Assembly (NCBI GenBank): GCA_003342895.1
Contig: PTFA01000419.1
Location: forward strand, 124,001 to 188,000
DNA length: 64,000 bases
Direction: 5' to 3'
From: Casuarius casuarius
Lineage: Eukaryota > Chordata > Aves > Casuariiformes > Casuariidae
Shown piece by piece: positions 40,150-50,673 of this stretch. The position numbers and the translations under genes were made by a program. Numbering within the stretch: position 1 is the stretch's first letter; the number at the start of each line of letters is the position of its first letter. The notes under the pieces were generated by a model that was given only the letters and a program-made list of their open reading frames with translations, had not been told where the DNA came from and made no database searches.

Positions 40150-40960
40150 GCAGGAGGTGAGTGCTGGTGGAGGTTCTGTATCAAAAGTAAAGGAGCTGCA
40201 AGAGGAGGTCAGCAGGCTGTGTAGCATCAGAGATAATGGAAAGGAGATTGGTCAGACCTTCTTCAAAACCCTGTGGATACAAGAGGAGCCTCAGCCCCCA
40301 ACGATACTGAAGAAGGGCAGGCAGAGTATGTGCTTATTGCTTTGGGAAATGCAGATTTCCATGATAGTGAAGGCTGGAAGCTTGTGACTTCTAGCACCAG
40401 CAAGACAGCTTCTGCTCCACCTGCAGAGCTGCAACTGCAGAAGAGGTTCAGTGCCCTGGTGGCAGATGAAGGACTGGAACCTCTGTCCAACAAAAAAACA
40501 GAGCTGGCTGAGCCTGAGCCACACAGGAGCACTAGAAGGATGTTGGAGGATGTCAAGGTTTTTCCAGCCCTTGAACTATTCTGGCTTTTGGACCACCCCC
40601 TGCTGCTCCTTGCAGGCACCCCTGCCTCACTGGCAGGGGAACCTGGAATGTGTCAAGCATAACTACATGGTTCTGGGGCTGAGGGTCAAGTGCCTTTTTT
40701 TTTTTTAACTTGATCCTGCTGGGGAGGGGGAGGGGTAAGAGGAGGCGTGAACATATCCTGTGGGTCAACAACTGATTGTGCAGCTGGTGTTGACAACAAG
40801 GATTTTGCTTTTACAACTATGGGACCTTCTCTGAGAATCAAGGACTGCTATAAAGAGACAGGATCCATCTGATCAAATAGGTAAAAAGCATGTTTGCCAA
40901 CAAGCTAGTGAGCCTGGTGAGGAGAGCTTTTACCTAAGAATGATGGGAGAGGGACATGGT
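40150..40960 (+). pseudogene. CR1 ORF1 remnant with SGNH/esterase-type domain
   Basis: Pieces of CR1 ORF1 are readable in changing frames. A coiled-coil-like LQEEVSRLCSIRDN lies near 40192-40236, and EGWKLVTSSTSK near 40370. AELQLQKRFSALVADEG follows near 40424, then GNLECVKHNYMVLGLRVK near 40637, and a C-terminal IHL...KSMFANKLVSLVRRA block near 40867-40934. In intact CR1 elements ORF1 product binds RNA, and its C-terminal part resembles SGNH hydrolases. Here the GDS block that would follow the RSTRR basic stretch is missing. The middle HxGTND-like block is also degraded, so catalytic residues are lost. Frame switches occur between about 40300 and 40340 and again before 40640, and stops interrupt the C-terminal part. 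Confidence 0.75.
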
Positions 40961-41159
40961 GACCCACAGACAAGTAAGAAAGTGGTAGACCGAGCTGGTA
41001 AGCAAAAGGGGCACTGTGAAGTGGACAAGAGAGACCTCTTAATCAACAAAACAGGGCTGAAGGAGGTCCACTTCAAGCATATGCACACAAACAAGGAAGT
41101 GTTGTGAGGACAGCAGTACTGAGGAAACTCTCACATTTTTCCTGGGAAATCAGTGACTG

Positions 41160-41810
41160 GGTGCTAATCTGAAGTGCCTGTACACTAACGCATGCAGCAT
41201 GGGGAACAAATATGATGAATTAGAGGTCTGTGTGCAGTTGCAGGGCTATGATTTCATTGGGATCACAAAGACGTGGTGGGAGAGCTCACATGATTGGAGT
41301 GCTGCAGTGGATGGATGCAGGCTTTTTAGGAAGGACAGGCTGGGGTGGAGAGGGCAGCGGGGCTGCCCTTCATGTGAAAGAGCAGCGAATATGCATGGAG
41401 CTCTGCCTAGGGACAGATGATGAGTCAGCTGAAAGCTTGTGGGTCAGAATTAGCGGGCAGAACAACATGGGCAACGTTGTGGGGATGTCTGCTACAGACT
41501 GCCCAATTAGGAAGCAGTAGAGGTCTTCTTAAGACAACCAGAAGATTCCTGATGTTCACAGGCCTTGATCCTCATGGGGGACTTGAACCACCCCAGTTTC
41601 TGCTGGAGGGACAACACAGCAGTACACAAGTAATCCAGGAAGTTTCTAGAGTCATTGATGACTTCCTGACACAGCTGTTCAAAGACTTGATGAGGGAAGT
41701 TCTGCCGAACCTCATATTTACAAACAGGGAAGAACTGGCTAGGGATGTGAAAGCTGAGGGTAGTTTTGGCTGAAGTGACCATGCGATGGTGGAGTTCAGG
41801 ATCATGAACG
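41160..41810 (+). pseudogene. CR1 ORF2 endonuclease remnant
   Basis: The apurinic-type (exonuclease/endonuclease/phosphatase) domain of CR1 ORF2 is recognisable from LKCLYTNACSMGNKYDEL through YDFIGITKTWW and SSHDWSAAVDGCRLFRKDR. In other frames it continues as ESLWVRI, MGDLNHPSFCW (from 41574), DDFLTQLF, NLIFTNREELARDVK and SDHAMVEF (ending about 41800). The family's conserved ITETWW reads ITKTWW here, because the codon at 41268-41270 is AAG, so the metal-binding glutamate is replaced. At least two frameshifts (about 41345 and 41500-41640) and several stops destroy the frame. The final SDH motif survives. In a working element this domain nicks the genomic target. Confidence 0.85.
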
Positions 41811-41836
41811 TGACTGGTAGTAGTCAGAATGAATCT

Positions 41837-42260
41837 ATGAAGGGGAAATCATGCCTGATCAATCTGATAGCTTTCTATGACTGGCTCCATGAAGACTGGC
41901 TCCATGGACAAGCGGAAAGCAGTGGATGCTGTTTATTTTGACTTTAGTAAGGCTTTTGAAACTGTCTCCCATAATATCCTAATAGACATACTGATGAAGT
42001 ACAGACTAAATAAGTGGACAGTGAAGTGGAGGGAAAACTGGCTGAACTGCTGAGCTCAGAGGTTTGCGATCCATGGCACGAAGTCTAGTGGGAGGCTAGC
42101 AACTAGTCGTGTCCCTCAGGGATCAATACTGGGTCCAATACTGTTCAGCTTTGTCATTAATGATCTAGATGATGGGACAGAGTGCACCCTCAGCAAATTT
42201 GTGGATGATACAAAGCTGGGAGGAGTGGTTGATACACCAGAGGGCTGTGCTGCTTTTCGA
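41837..42260 (+). pseudogene. CR1 ORF2 reverse-transcriptase remnant
   Basis: The segment begins with GKSCLINLIAFYD, followed by AVDAVYFDFSKAFETVSHN (the DFSKAF aspartate codon is at 41940-41942), VPQGSILGP (from 42111) and [20 protein letters not shown]. These are the palm motifs of a LINE reverse transcriptase. The conserved FADD reads FVDD (42198-42209), which keeps the two aspartates. A stop within the WLNC*AQRF stretch near 42051 and a frameshift around 41920 break the frame. The N-terminal RT motifs and the linker to the endonuclease are absent. A 15-bp tandem duplication (41879-41908) lies just before the palm motifs. Confidence 0.87.
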
Positions 42261-43062
42261 GGGACCTCAACAGGCTGGAGAAAGGGGCAGAGAGATCCTC
42301 GTGAAATTCAATAAAGGGAAGTGCAGAGTCCTGCATGTGGGGAGGAATAACCCCATGCACCAGGACAGGCTGCTTGAAGAGCAGCTCTACAGAAAAGGAC
42401 CTGTGGGTCCTGGTGGACAATAAGTTGACCATGAGCCAGCAATGTGCCCTTCTGGCCAAGAAGGCCAACGTTATCCTGGGTTGCATCAGGAAAAGTGTTG
42501 CAAGCAGGTCAAGGGAGGTGATCTTCCCCCTCTGCCTAGCTGTGTTAAGGCCACATCTGCTAGGTTGAGTTCTGGGCTCCTCAGTACCAGGCAGACATGG
42601 ACATACTGGACTGAGTTCAGTGAAAGGCCACAAACATGCTTAAGAGATTGGAGCATCTCTCATAAAGGCTGAGGATTCTGGGACTATTAGCCTGGAGAAG
42701 AGAAGGTTCAGGGGGATCTTATCAGTGTCTATAAATACCTCATGGAGACAATTAAATAAGACAGATCCAGGCTCTTCTCAGTGGTGCCCAGTGACAGGAG
42801 AAAAGGCAATGGGCACACGTTGAAACACAGGAAGAAAAGGTTTTTTGTTTTTTGTTTTTTTTTCACTTTGACGGTGGTCAAATGAACTGAAGGTGGAACA
42901 GGTTGGCTATTAAGGCTGTGGAATCTCCATCCTGGGAGAAACCCTCCTCTTTCAACAAGTTACAGCCCTGAGCCACCTACTGTAGCTGACCCTGCTTGAG
43001 CAGGAGGGTTGGGCTAGATGATCTCTAGAGGTCCGTTCCCACCTCAGTGATTCTGTGATTAT
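42261..43062 (+). repeat. CR1 ORF2 C-terminal part and 3' region
   Basis: The CR1 order continues: CAATAAAGGGAAGTGCAGAG, a CATGTGGGGAGGAATAACCC block, GACCATGAGCCAGCAATGTG, the TTCTGGGCTCC block near 42568, CTGGAGAAGAGAAGGTTCAG near 42691, and GGAGGGTTGGGCTAGATGAT before the terminus. Overlapping open frames on both strands (42169-42672) are fragments or shadows of ORF2. This interval lets one see directly what is missing from the CR1 copy at 63262-63735. Confidence 0.88.
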
Positions 43063-46000
43063 TTCACATGTAAAGGTAATTAAGAAAAAGAAGTGAGGAA
43101 AGGCAGAGCTATGTGCTATTCATCTCAGAAATTAAATTATGCTTTGGAAAAATTCATATGTTCATTTCAATTTATTTAAAAAATGGATGAGTTTCAGTTG
43201 CCTAAACATTAGTATCATTTTAGGCAATGTGGAGTGTGCAACTGCTGCTCCAGAATCTATAATAATTCTGTGGCATATCTGCCAGCCCCATGCAGATTTC
43301 TAGGTTACACTGGCATATGTCAAATTATGTCAGGCATCTATGTTTAGTCAACTTGGTTCTTTTGAAAAAAAATTGTGCTGAGAAATTTAAGTTTGTATTA
43401 AATATAGACAGAGAACAAAAGTTGTTATCTGTAAAAGGAGTCTGAGAGGAATCCAAGGAAAAAGCTAGAGCGAACACTGTCCTTCAGTACTAGGTTTGTG
43501 TACCAAGGTGGACATGAGATAACATCTAGTGCTTTCAAAAACTATAGAAGTGAAAGGACAGAAGTGATCTGTGAACCTGAAGGCTTTGGTAATAGCTTTA
43601 CCAAAGATTGAGGACAATAGGTTTCATTTAGATTTTATGTAATTTGTATTTCTTCCAAGTTTCTTGGAGGGCAGGGAACTGTGCTTGCTAACATTTTCAA
43701 GGCCAGAACTGGACTCTCAAAATGTCCGTTGTGCCTATTTTAAGAAAAATACTAATTACTCAGAAGAAGACACCTTTGGTTTAGCAGAGATTTTCTTCTT
43801 CCTTCCTTTTTTTCTTCCCCCCCCCCCAATCCAGCCAAGAGAAAGGTATTACTAAAAATGATTGTTGTGAATGCTAGAAGAAAAGGAACCACCACTTCCG
43901 TGTTTTATTTTTATCTCAGTAAACTCTTAAAATGTCTTGAAGGACTATACAGGAACAGCTCCTATAGGAATTGTATAGTTCCTCTACATAATTTATAAAT
44001 CCTGTAGCAAAGTTAAACTTTAGCCTGCTTACCTTATTCAGTCAGACTCTAACTCCTCCACAACTTATCAGAGACTTGCAAAATTGAATTTATTTTGAAC
44101 ATGGCTCTATATTTTATATATAACAGATAAAATGAAACGTAATGTTTAAAAAAGGTATGTAAACTTCACTGTTGAAATGGACATGAAAGCAGACCGATGA
44201 GAGGAAAATTACTTTGACAAAGATAGAATAATGACCAAAGAATAGATGAGGGAAAAATAACTAAATGTCAGAAATCTGTTGTGACTAAGAACACACGCTG
44301 CACTGATAAGCTTTAGAGAAAGCAGTGCCATTAAAAGTGGCTTTAAGTACTGCTTCAAAAAGCTTGGAGCTCTGAGGCTTGACTAAGCTTTAATAAACTA
44401 GAAAGAGCACTGACACAAAAGGAATTATTACCAACATTGCAATTTATATACATATATATATATAAAACCTTTAAAAAGCCTTTTAACCTGCAATTTAAAC
44501 TGTCTGAATATCTTGAATTATGCCTGGCTTTGAAGGGCCATCTTCAGTTTAGTGGGTTCTTGATTTAGAAAACCACCATAATAGGATCACCCATTGTGTC
44601 TGTCCTTCAGATGAACATAATATCTTGTGGAGTACAAGAGAAAGGAAAAAGCTTCCAGATACTTCTTGTGAGACAGAGATATTAGTACCTCAAGTGGTTC
44701 TTTGAAGAATTGTGGATAAACTGTATGCCTCTGGCATCTTTAGCATGATATTTTCTAAACTCCATAAAGCACGTTTAGGTGAAATGGATAAAATATCCAG
44801 TAAATAGTTGGTACTAAAGCTGAAATTCATTACCCTTTAGCCATTTATGGCCTTAATCTAGTTGTCTAGCATCCATTTAGAATTAATGGAGAGAGAAAAG
44901 TATCACCCAAGAGCAATTCATCCTGCTTGTCTTAAAAAAACTATGTTAGGATAGAATATATTTCATTGTGGAATCCATTAAAAGGAGCCAGAAAATCCGT
45001 TAAAAAGAACCTTTGAAAAGGAGCCAAATTCCACTACTTAGTTTAATTTAAATTCCTAGGTTTTAGGCAGGTACAACTGGGTGAGAAGGATACAACTCAA
45101 AGTGTAGTATGCACCACAGCACTAGGCTAACCTATAGATAGATGTAAATAATCTACCTTTGGAATCAGAAAGTTCAAAAATATGGCTATCCAAAGTCATC
45201 CAACGGTAGCCTGATATGTATGCAGAATCATATCATACAATGTCAACAAGTGCTAAGAAGTCAGCAAGTTATAAAATATTTGTAAGAAAACTGAGTCACT
45301 GGACAATAAAATGACTTGCAAAATGAAATAACTGTAAATACACAACGAGGTTTTGGGGAAGAATTGGTAATTACTGATAGAACAAAAAACTTCATGGGTT
45401 GCCCAAGGCTATGCGAGACTAGTCATTAATGCTCAGGAAAGAGGTGCTGGAATCACAGTGAGGGGTTTTAACCCTTAGGTCAGCACACATGACCAATATA
45501 AAAGACAGAGAAAATGCTAGCAAATATTAAGAAAGAAAATGAGACCAAACCAGCAAATACTAGTATGTCTCTGTCTCAAACAATTGTGTTCACATCTTAA
45601 AGTTTTGTTCACCCCATTTTAAAATAGATATAGTTCAAATAGAAAATATATTAAAAAAGGACATCAAGGATTTGCAGAAGTAAAGAATTATTTCCTTCTG
45701 AAGAGACACTAAATAGGTTTTTAGACTGGAAAAAGATGAGTTATCCCAGAACTCTATAAAATCAAAATGTCTGAAGAGAATGCAAATCAGGAATGATTAT
45801 TTATTATCTCTCATAATACAAATGTAGGAGAAAATAAAAACATTATCAAACAAAAAAAATAAATAAAGGAAAGCAAAAAGAAAATAGTATTTTTGTACTC
45901 ATGAAACAACATAATATTTCCAAAATCATTATTGCACAATGTAAAGTATAAATGGTCTTGAAAGGAATTAATTTAACAGTAACTCCTTACATTATTTTTA

Positions 46001-46711
46001 GTTCTCTTCCCAAAACATTAACCACTAGTCAGCCTGAGTGTTAATATATTGGGAGAGAGGAATTTTTAGTCAGATCCAGTACGGTGATACTTATGCTCCC
46101 AAAATGGAAAATTACCTTAACATTTTCAGCTCTAATTATTTACAATTACTGAGGTCTGTCAGGCAGTGAATTCTTTTCTTCTGTCATATTGCTATCTTTT
46201 AAGCCTAGGAATAATCTTGATCAGCATAATTATGATAATCCATTATTTTCATTTAAGCCTCGTATTTTAAGGAAAGGTATAAAGCTAAAAAAATATTATT
46301 AATAATATTAAATCTAATGGAGCCCAGGGTGCTTCAATGTTTGTATTTATATCTGTCTTAGAACAGCTATTGACCTCTTTGCTGATGTTACTGTTCGCTT
46401 GAAGATAGCTTTTTCAGGACTGTGATACTACATCATCAGCAAGTGTCAGTGTTGTATTGATTGAATGAATTTTGGCAGAGGAAGAAAGTTATTTTATTGC
46501 TTTCTATTTTTAAAAGGAAGTTTCCATATTCCGAAAATTGCGATGAGAAAAAGAGACTGGCCCTATGACAATATTATCTTTTGTATCTTGTTGTATCTAA
46601 TATCAATTCATTCTATGAAAGTAAATACAAGCTGAATTTTCTCAGCACAGCTCAGGAGGCATGGCATAGCATTTGTCTGTAAAGGAGCTTGCCATTCTCT
46701 TTCTTTTGCAG
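43063..46711. other. AT-rich non-coding DNA
   Basis: No gene is supported. A TTCTTCC/T-rich run followed by 11 C residues lies at 43796-43827, and a TATA-type alternating run at 44445-44464. The open frame at 43664-43855 runs into that homopolymer and is not convincing. Confidence 0.65.
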
Positions 46712-46771
46712 CTAATTCACATCCAGAACTTTTCATCAAAACAGATCCAGAAGAGATCAATGTTGAATAAA
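46712..46771 (+). other. Candidate 3'-terminal exon, unverified
   Basis: A very good acceptor (pyrimidine tract ending TTCTTTTGCAG) finishes at 46711. The sequence that follows is open in one frame as NSHPELFIKTDPEEINVE, then stops with TAA at 46768-46770. AATAAA (46766-46771) overlaps that stop. The acidic C-terminal peptide contains an IKTD/E-like sequence that resembles a sumoylation-type motif, but I cannot name a family. A polyadenylation signal overlapping the stop would leave an unusually short 3' UTR, which argues against this reading unless other signals are used downstream. Chance is plausible. Confidence 0.2.
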
Positions 46772-49700
46772 GCTCAGAGACTTTGAAATACTTTGAAATA
46801 CTATTTGTGCCAAGTTCCTGGAAAATCCAGAATTATGATTCCTGACATTGCTCTTAGTTACTGTGTTTAGTGTTTATTTAAAATAATTCCTATAACTTCA
46901 ATGAAATTGGCTGTAATTTACATAAATATGGGAGAAGTAGGTGTTCAGTCCTTTACCTAAAATTTGACCCAGCTTCAGATTTTGCAGTAGGTTTCAGAGA
47001 TTTTGAACAATTGAGTTCAAACTAAAAAAATATATATATACTGTGCTAGTTTTCATATTCCCATTTTCTCCTCTCTTTTGTGAGTGTTGATTCATGGAAT
47101 TATACTTGAAATACCTGGAGTAGGAAAAAAAAAAACAACAACAAATAGAAATATCAGTAAAACATTGTAATCATGTACATCTATGTATATTAATGTCCAA
47201 ATCAACAAACTATTGACTTCTGTACTTTTTTTTTTTTGTTTTAACTAAGCTTAATGCACCATATTGCTTGGTCATGCATCTTGGTTGTGTTGAAAACCCA
47301 AACAAAACCAAGTCACATACCAGACTAAGTAAAGGTTTGAAACAAGAACCTAAAGAATTCTTAGGCAAAGCAGATTTCAAGTAGCAGAACTTTGACAGAG
47401 TGGGAGGCTTAACTCTTATATCAAGATGGACCAAGCTTTAAAATATTTGCTTTATTTTTGTGGTGATTTCATTTTTTCCCTCTAATGGTTTAGGTAAATA
47501 TATTTCTTCAAAACTTAGCTGTTTTTTCTTATGTTTATTTTCATATGGACTCTGTAGGTAATTTTATATGGTATAATGAAGAGTTGTGAAGAAATAATAC
47601 AGTAGTTTCGAATGAACTACCTTCAGGCTCTGGAGATAATATAGCCATATTAGAGCCTTACTCCATAGTCCAGCTATTAGACACCGCTTCTTTAATAATA
47701 CTGGTTATATTATTCATGGTATGAACTAGCTCATCTGGAGCTACTCTTAGTATATTGTATGTCACTGCATTTTGCCACAGAGATAGGCTGGATGGTATTC
47801 TGACCACATGTACACAGCTACTGTGTATATTAATCATCAAAGACTCCCTTTGCAGTCAATGGAGAAAAACAGCCACTTGTGTAAGACAATTCATCTTGCC
47901 CTATAATAGATGCCTAAAATAGGTCAGATGAATAGCACTCTAAAAGAGAATATTTCTCTCTATTGATAGACTGATAGTCATTAGTGAAGTCTAGGAAGTA
48001 ATGTGCATGCTAAATTGGGTGAGATGAGTTCCACCTACCTTGTGCAATTAATAAGAAGAAAACAGGATATATTCTAGGTAAATCATTCATAGTACTGAGA
48101 ATATGCTTTGTATAAGGAAACACTTAAAACACACTTAAATGTCATGATATAAATGGTCCTGTTAACTATTATAGGGCTGCTCATGTGCTTAACACTAAAC
48201 ATGATCTAGAACAAGAGCAATCCACTGTGCTTTTATAAATACATCCATTTTAATATTTTCAGCAATGAAACAGACTACTTGTGCAATGGTTGATATCACT
48301 TTGCAGCAAAGAGCTATTTTTAAATTGAAAGAGAGGCAGATCTGGCTCATGTCACTGATGTCAAAGACGAATTATTTCTTAGTTATCTACATCATAATAG
48401 CTACATTCTGATTTAACCTTTAGATTTTCTGAATGAACACCTTATCTTGCTGTCAAGCGTTTGCAGGGGCAGCAGCAATAAAAAAGCAGCTACCATCATT
48501 TAAACATAACAAATGAAAAGAATGCCAATAAAATATAAAAGGCCAGTCTCAAATCAGTTTGGCAAAAATATCTCAGTTCTGTATTTTGAAGGCATACTAC
48601 CTATGAACTGATCCAGAAATGGAAAGTGTGAACTCATGGACTGTTGGGAAAAAACAAAAAGGAAACGGAAAATATATTGTAATGACTCCAAGCAAAAAAG
48701 AAATCATAATAAAACAAAAACAGTGACCAGAGAGTCAGTGATGACAAAGGATATCATCATAGCCTAATATACTTCATTTTCTGAAGTATGTGTGATACAA
48801 GAATAGCCTGCAAGCTTTTTACATAACTTTAAAATTAGAAAAGGAAGTACCAAATTGAAAAAAGTACCATCATTATAATCTTTTTACTTAAAGAGCAAGT
48901 ACAGTATGGAAAGAAGAGAACCTCATGACTGATGATCTTTAGATGAAGCAAATGTGGCACCCTGGCTCTAGTGCCCACAGGGACATTTTTTGAACATGAT
49001 TACTTCTTGTTGCAGCTGCTTGTAACTAGGTCAAATCATTTAGTGCCTCACAGCATTTTCAAATAAATAAGTACCCATTTTTTAAATATTTTATATGTCC
49101 CAGAGAAGCTAAGAAGTGTTCGACCCTAATTCTAGATGGGGTGCAATTGCATAGGGTGCTAATACTCAACGCTTTGCGAAGGAAGGCACTAGAATACCTA
49201 AGTGTTGAAACAAATGATAAAATGAAAGCAGAATTTGTCGTTTCATTTTCTAATCTTGGCAATATCTGTATACAGCACAAGTACTTTATTTCACATACTT
49301 GTTTGAAAGTATTATTAACCCTAGAGGCAAAGGGAAGGAAATGTGTTTTACCCTATGTCACTGCCTGGAGGCTGCAACATCTTGAGTACAATCAAGGTTA
49401 AATGTGTTTAAAGTCTAGTTAACTAAAAAAAAAACAAAAAAAAAACAAAAAAAACTTTATTTGCATATTACTGTTTTATGATATCTTTACATTGCAAGGC
49501 AAAGATTACGAAATATTCTATATCAGACACAATTAAAATGATGTAGAAAGTTTTAATTTGATACAAACTTTCTTGCATACATGAATTAATGATGATTTAA
49601 TTATCTCTACTTAATGTACTGATTTTTTTTAATTCTTTGATGCACTTTGTCAGACGAACATCACGTGAAGCACACATAATTGCTCCAGCTCTCATACCAG

Positions 49701-50617
49701 CTTCTATTCTATTAATATTCACATGAACTCTGGAAGCAGTGTTAACATTGTACTGTAGAAGGCTATCTTACTGTGAATGCTTTTTTGGATTATTTTGACC
49801 AAAAGAAAGGAACAGCAACATAAAATGGATTTGCTCAGCTTCATCTAAAGTTTCCACAATTACTTTTGTGGCTTCTTTCACTTTAAGCCCAATATGCCCA
49901 GTATAACAAGTTCAGTAGTATTTTGGAATCAGTATTCACTCAGCTAGTTTATGATATTTGATGCACCAATGGCCTATGAGATTCAGAAAAGGCTGCACAT
50001 CTAATGCTAATATTATAAATACCATATCTTCTGATTTTCCTTGTGTCACTGCCAACTATTTAATGTAACCATCCTGCTTTTAATGAGCATTGGACCTAAA
50101 TCCTTCTATCAATATGCACCGTATTTTTCAAGTGTGACATATCACAGTCACAGTTCCGTTAATGAGATTGGGAAACTTTGTAGTTCTAGAAAAGAACTTT
50201 AACTGAGTTTGTTTTAGGGCTTGACATGAAACCCGAGGCCTTTACTGCTAAGTCTGTGGAATAATTTCCCTCAGTCTATTTTCCTGCCTCCAAAACAGTT
50301 TTGTATTCAACCATAAAATTAGTTTACTCTTGAAAATTCTGTCTTTAAGCATTAATGATAGTAGGTTAATTTCCTAGATTATTATGGGCATATTCCTATA
50401 CCATTTGGTGCATTGGAAAAGGCTTTATTTGTACAGCAATGTAATTTTCAGAGTTATTGTATACATTGTATAGATTTCAATTGTAATTTCTCAGATATCC
50501 TTCTTCTCCATAGATACACATCCTCTTAGAAACACTTCAAAAACTTGATAACAGGAATAAGCAAAAAAGTTCTAAGAAACATTTCCTAAATTCTAATGGA
50601 AAAGATTGTGAGTTCTA

Positions 50618-50673
50618 TCTTTATTTTTAGATAACTTCAGATGCTTCTTTATTTTTAGATCATTTCAGATGCT
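50618..50673. repeat. 28-bp tandem duplication
   Basis: Two adjacent near-identical copies (50618-50645 and 50646-50673) begin TCTTTATTTTTAGAT and end TTCAGATGCT. They differ at two positions. This is a local replication-slippage duplication. Confidence 0.9.

Larger units (their letters stand above)
39850..43062 (+). mobile_element. CR1 LINE retrotransposon, long but defective copy
   Basis: A non-LTR retrotransposon of the CR1 clade covering about 3.2 kb, compared with roughly 4.5 kb for a complete element. In order it holds probable 5' leader (39850-40150), ORF1 remnants (40150-40960), ORF2 endonuclease remnants (41160-41810), reverse-transcriptase remnants (41837-42260), the rest of ORF2 and the 3' region. 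It ends in GGGCTAGATGATCTCTAGAG and GTGATTCTGTGATT at 43060. Both reading frames are broken by multiple stops and frameshifts, and the segment between the end of the endonuclease and the RT palm is missing. A T-rich run (42840-42863) interrupts the 3' region. The exact 5' end is uncertain. This copy cannot move by itself. No target-site duplication is visible, as is normal for CR1. Confidence 0.93.

Noticed and set aside
40263..40619. 118-codon minus-strand frame over the CR1 5' half
   Set aside because: Antisense shadow of CR1 ORF1 pieces, which are recognisable on the plus strand.
42190..42633. 147-codon minus-strand open frame
   Set aside because: It is the antisense of the CR1 ORF2 C-terminal region, not a gene.
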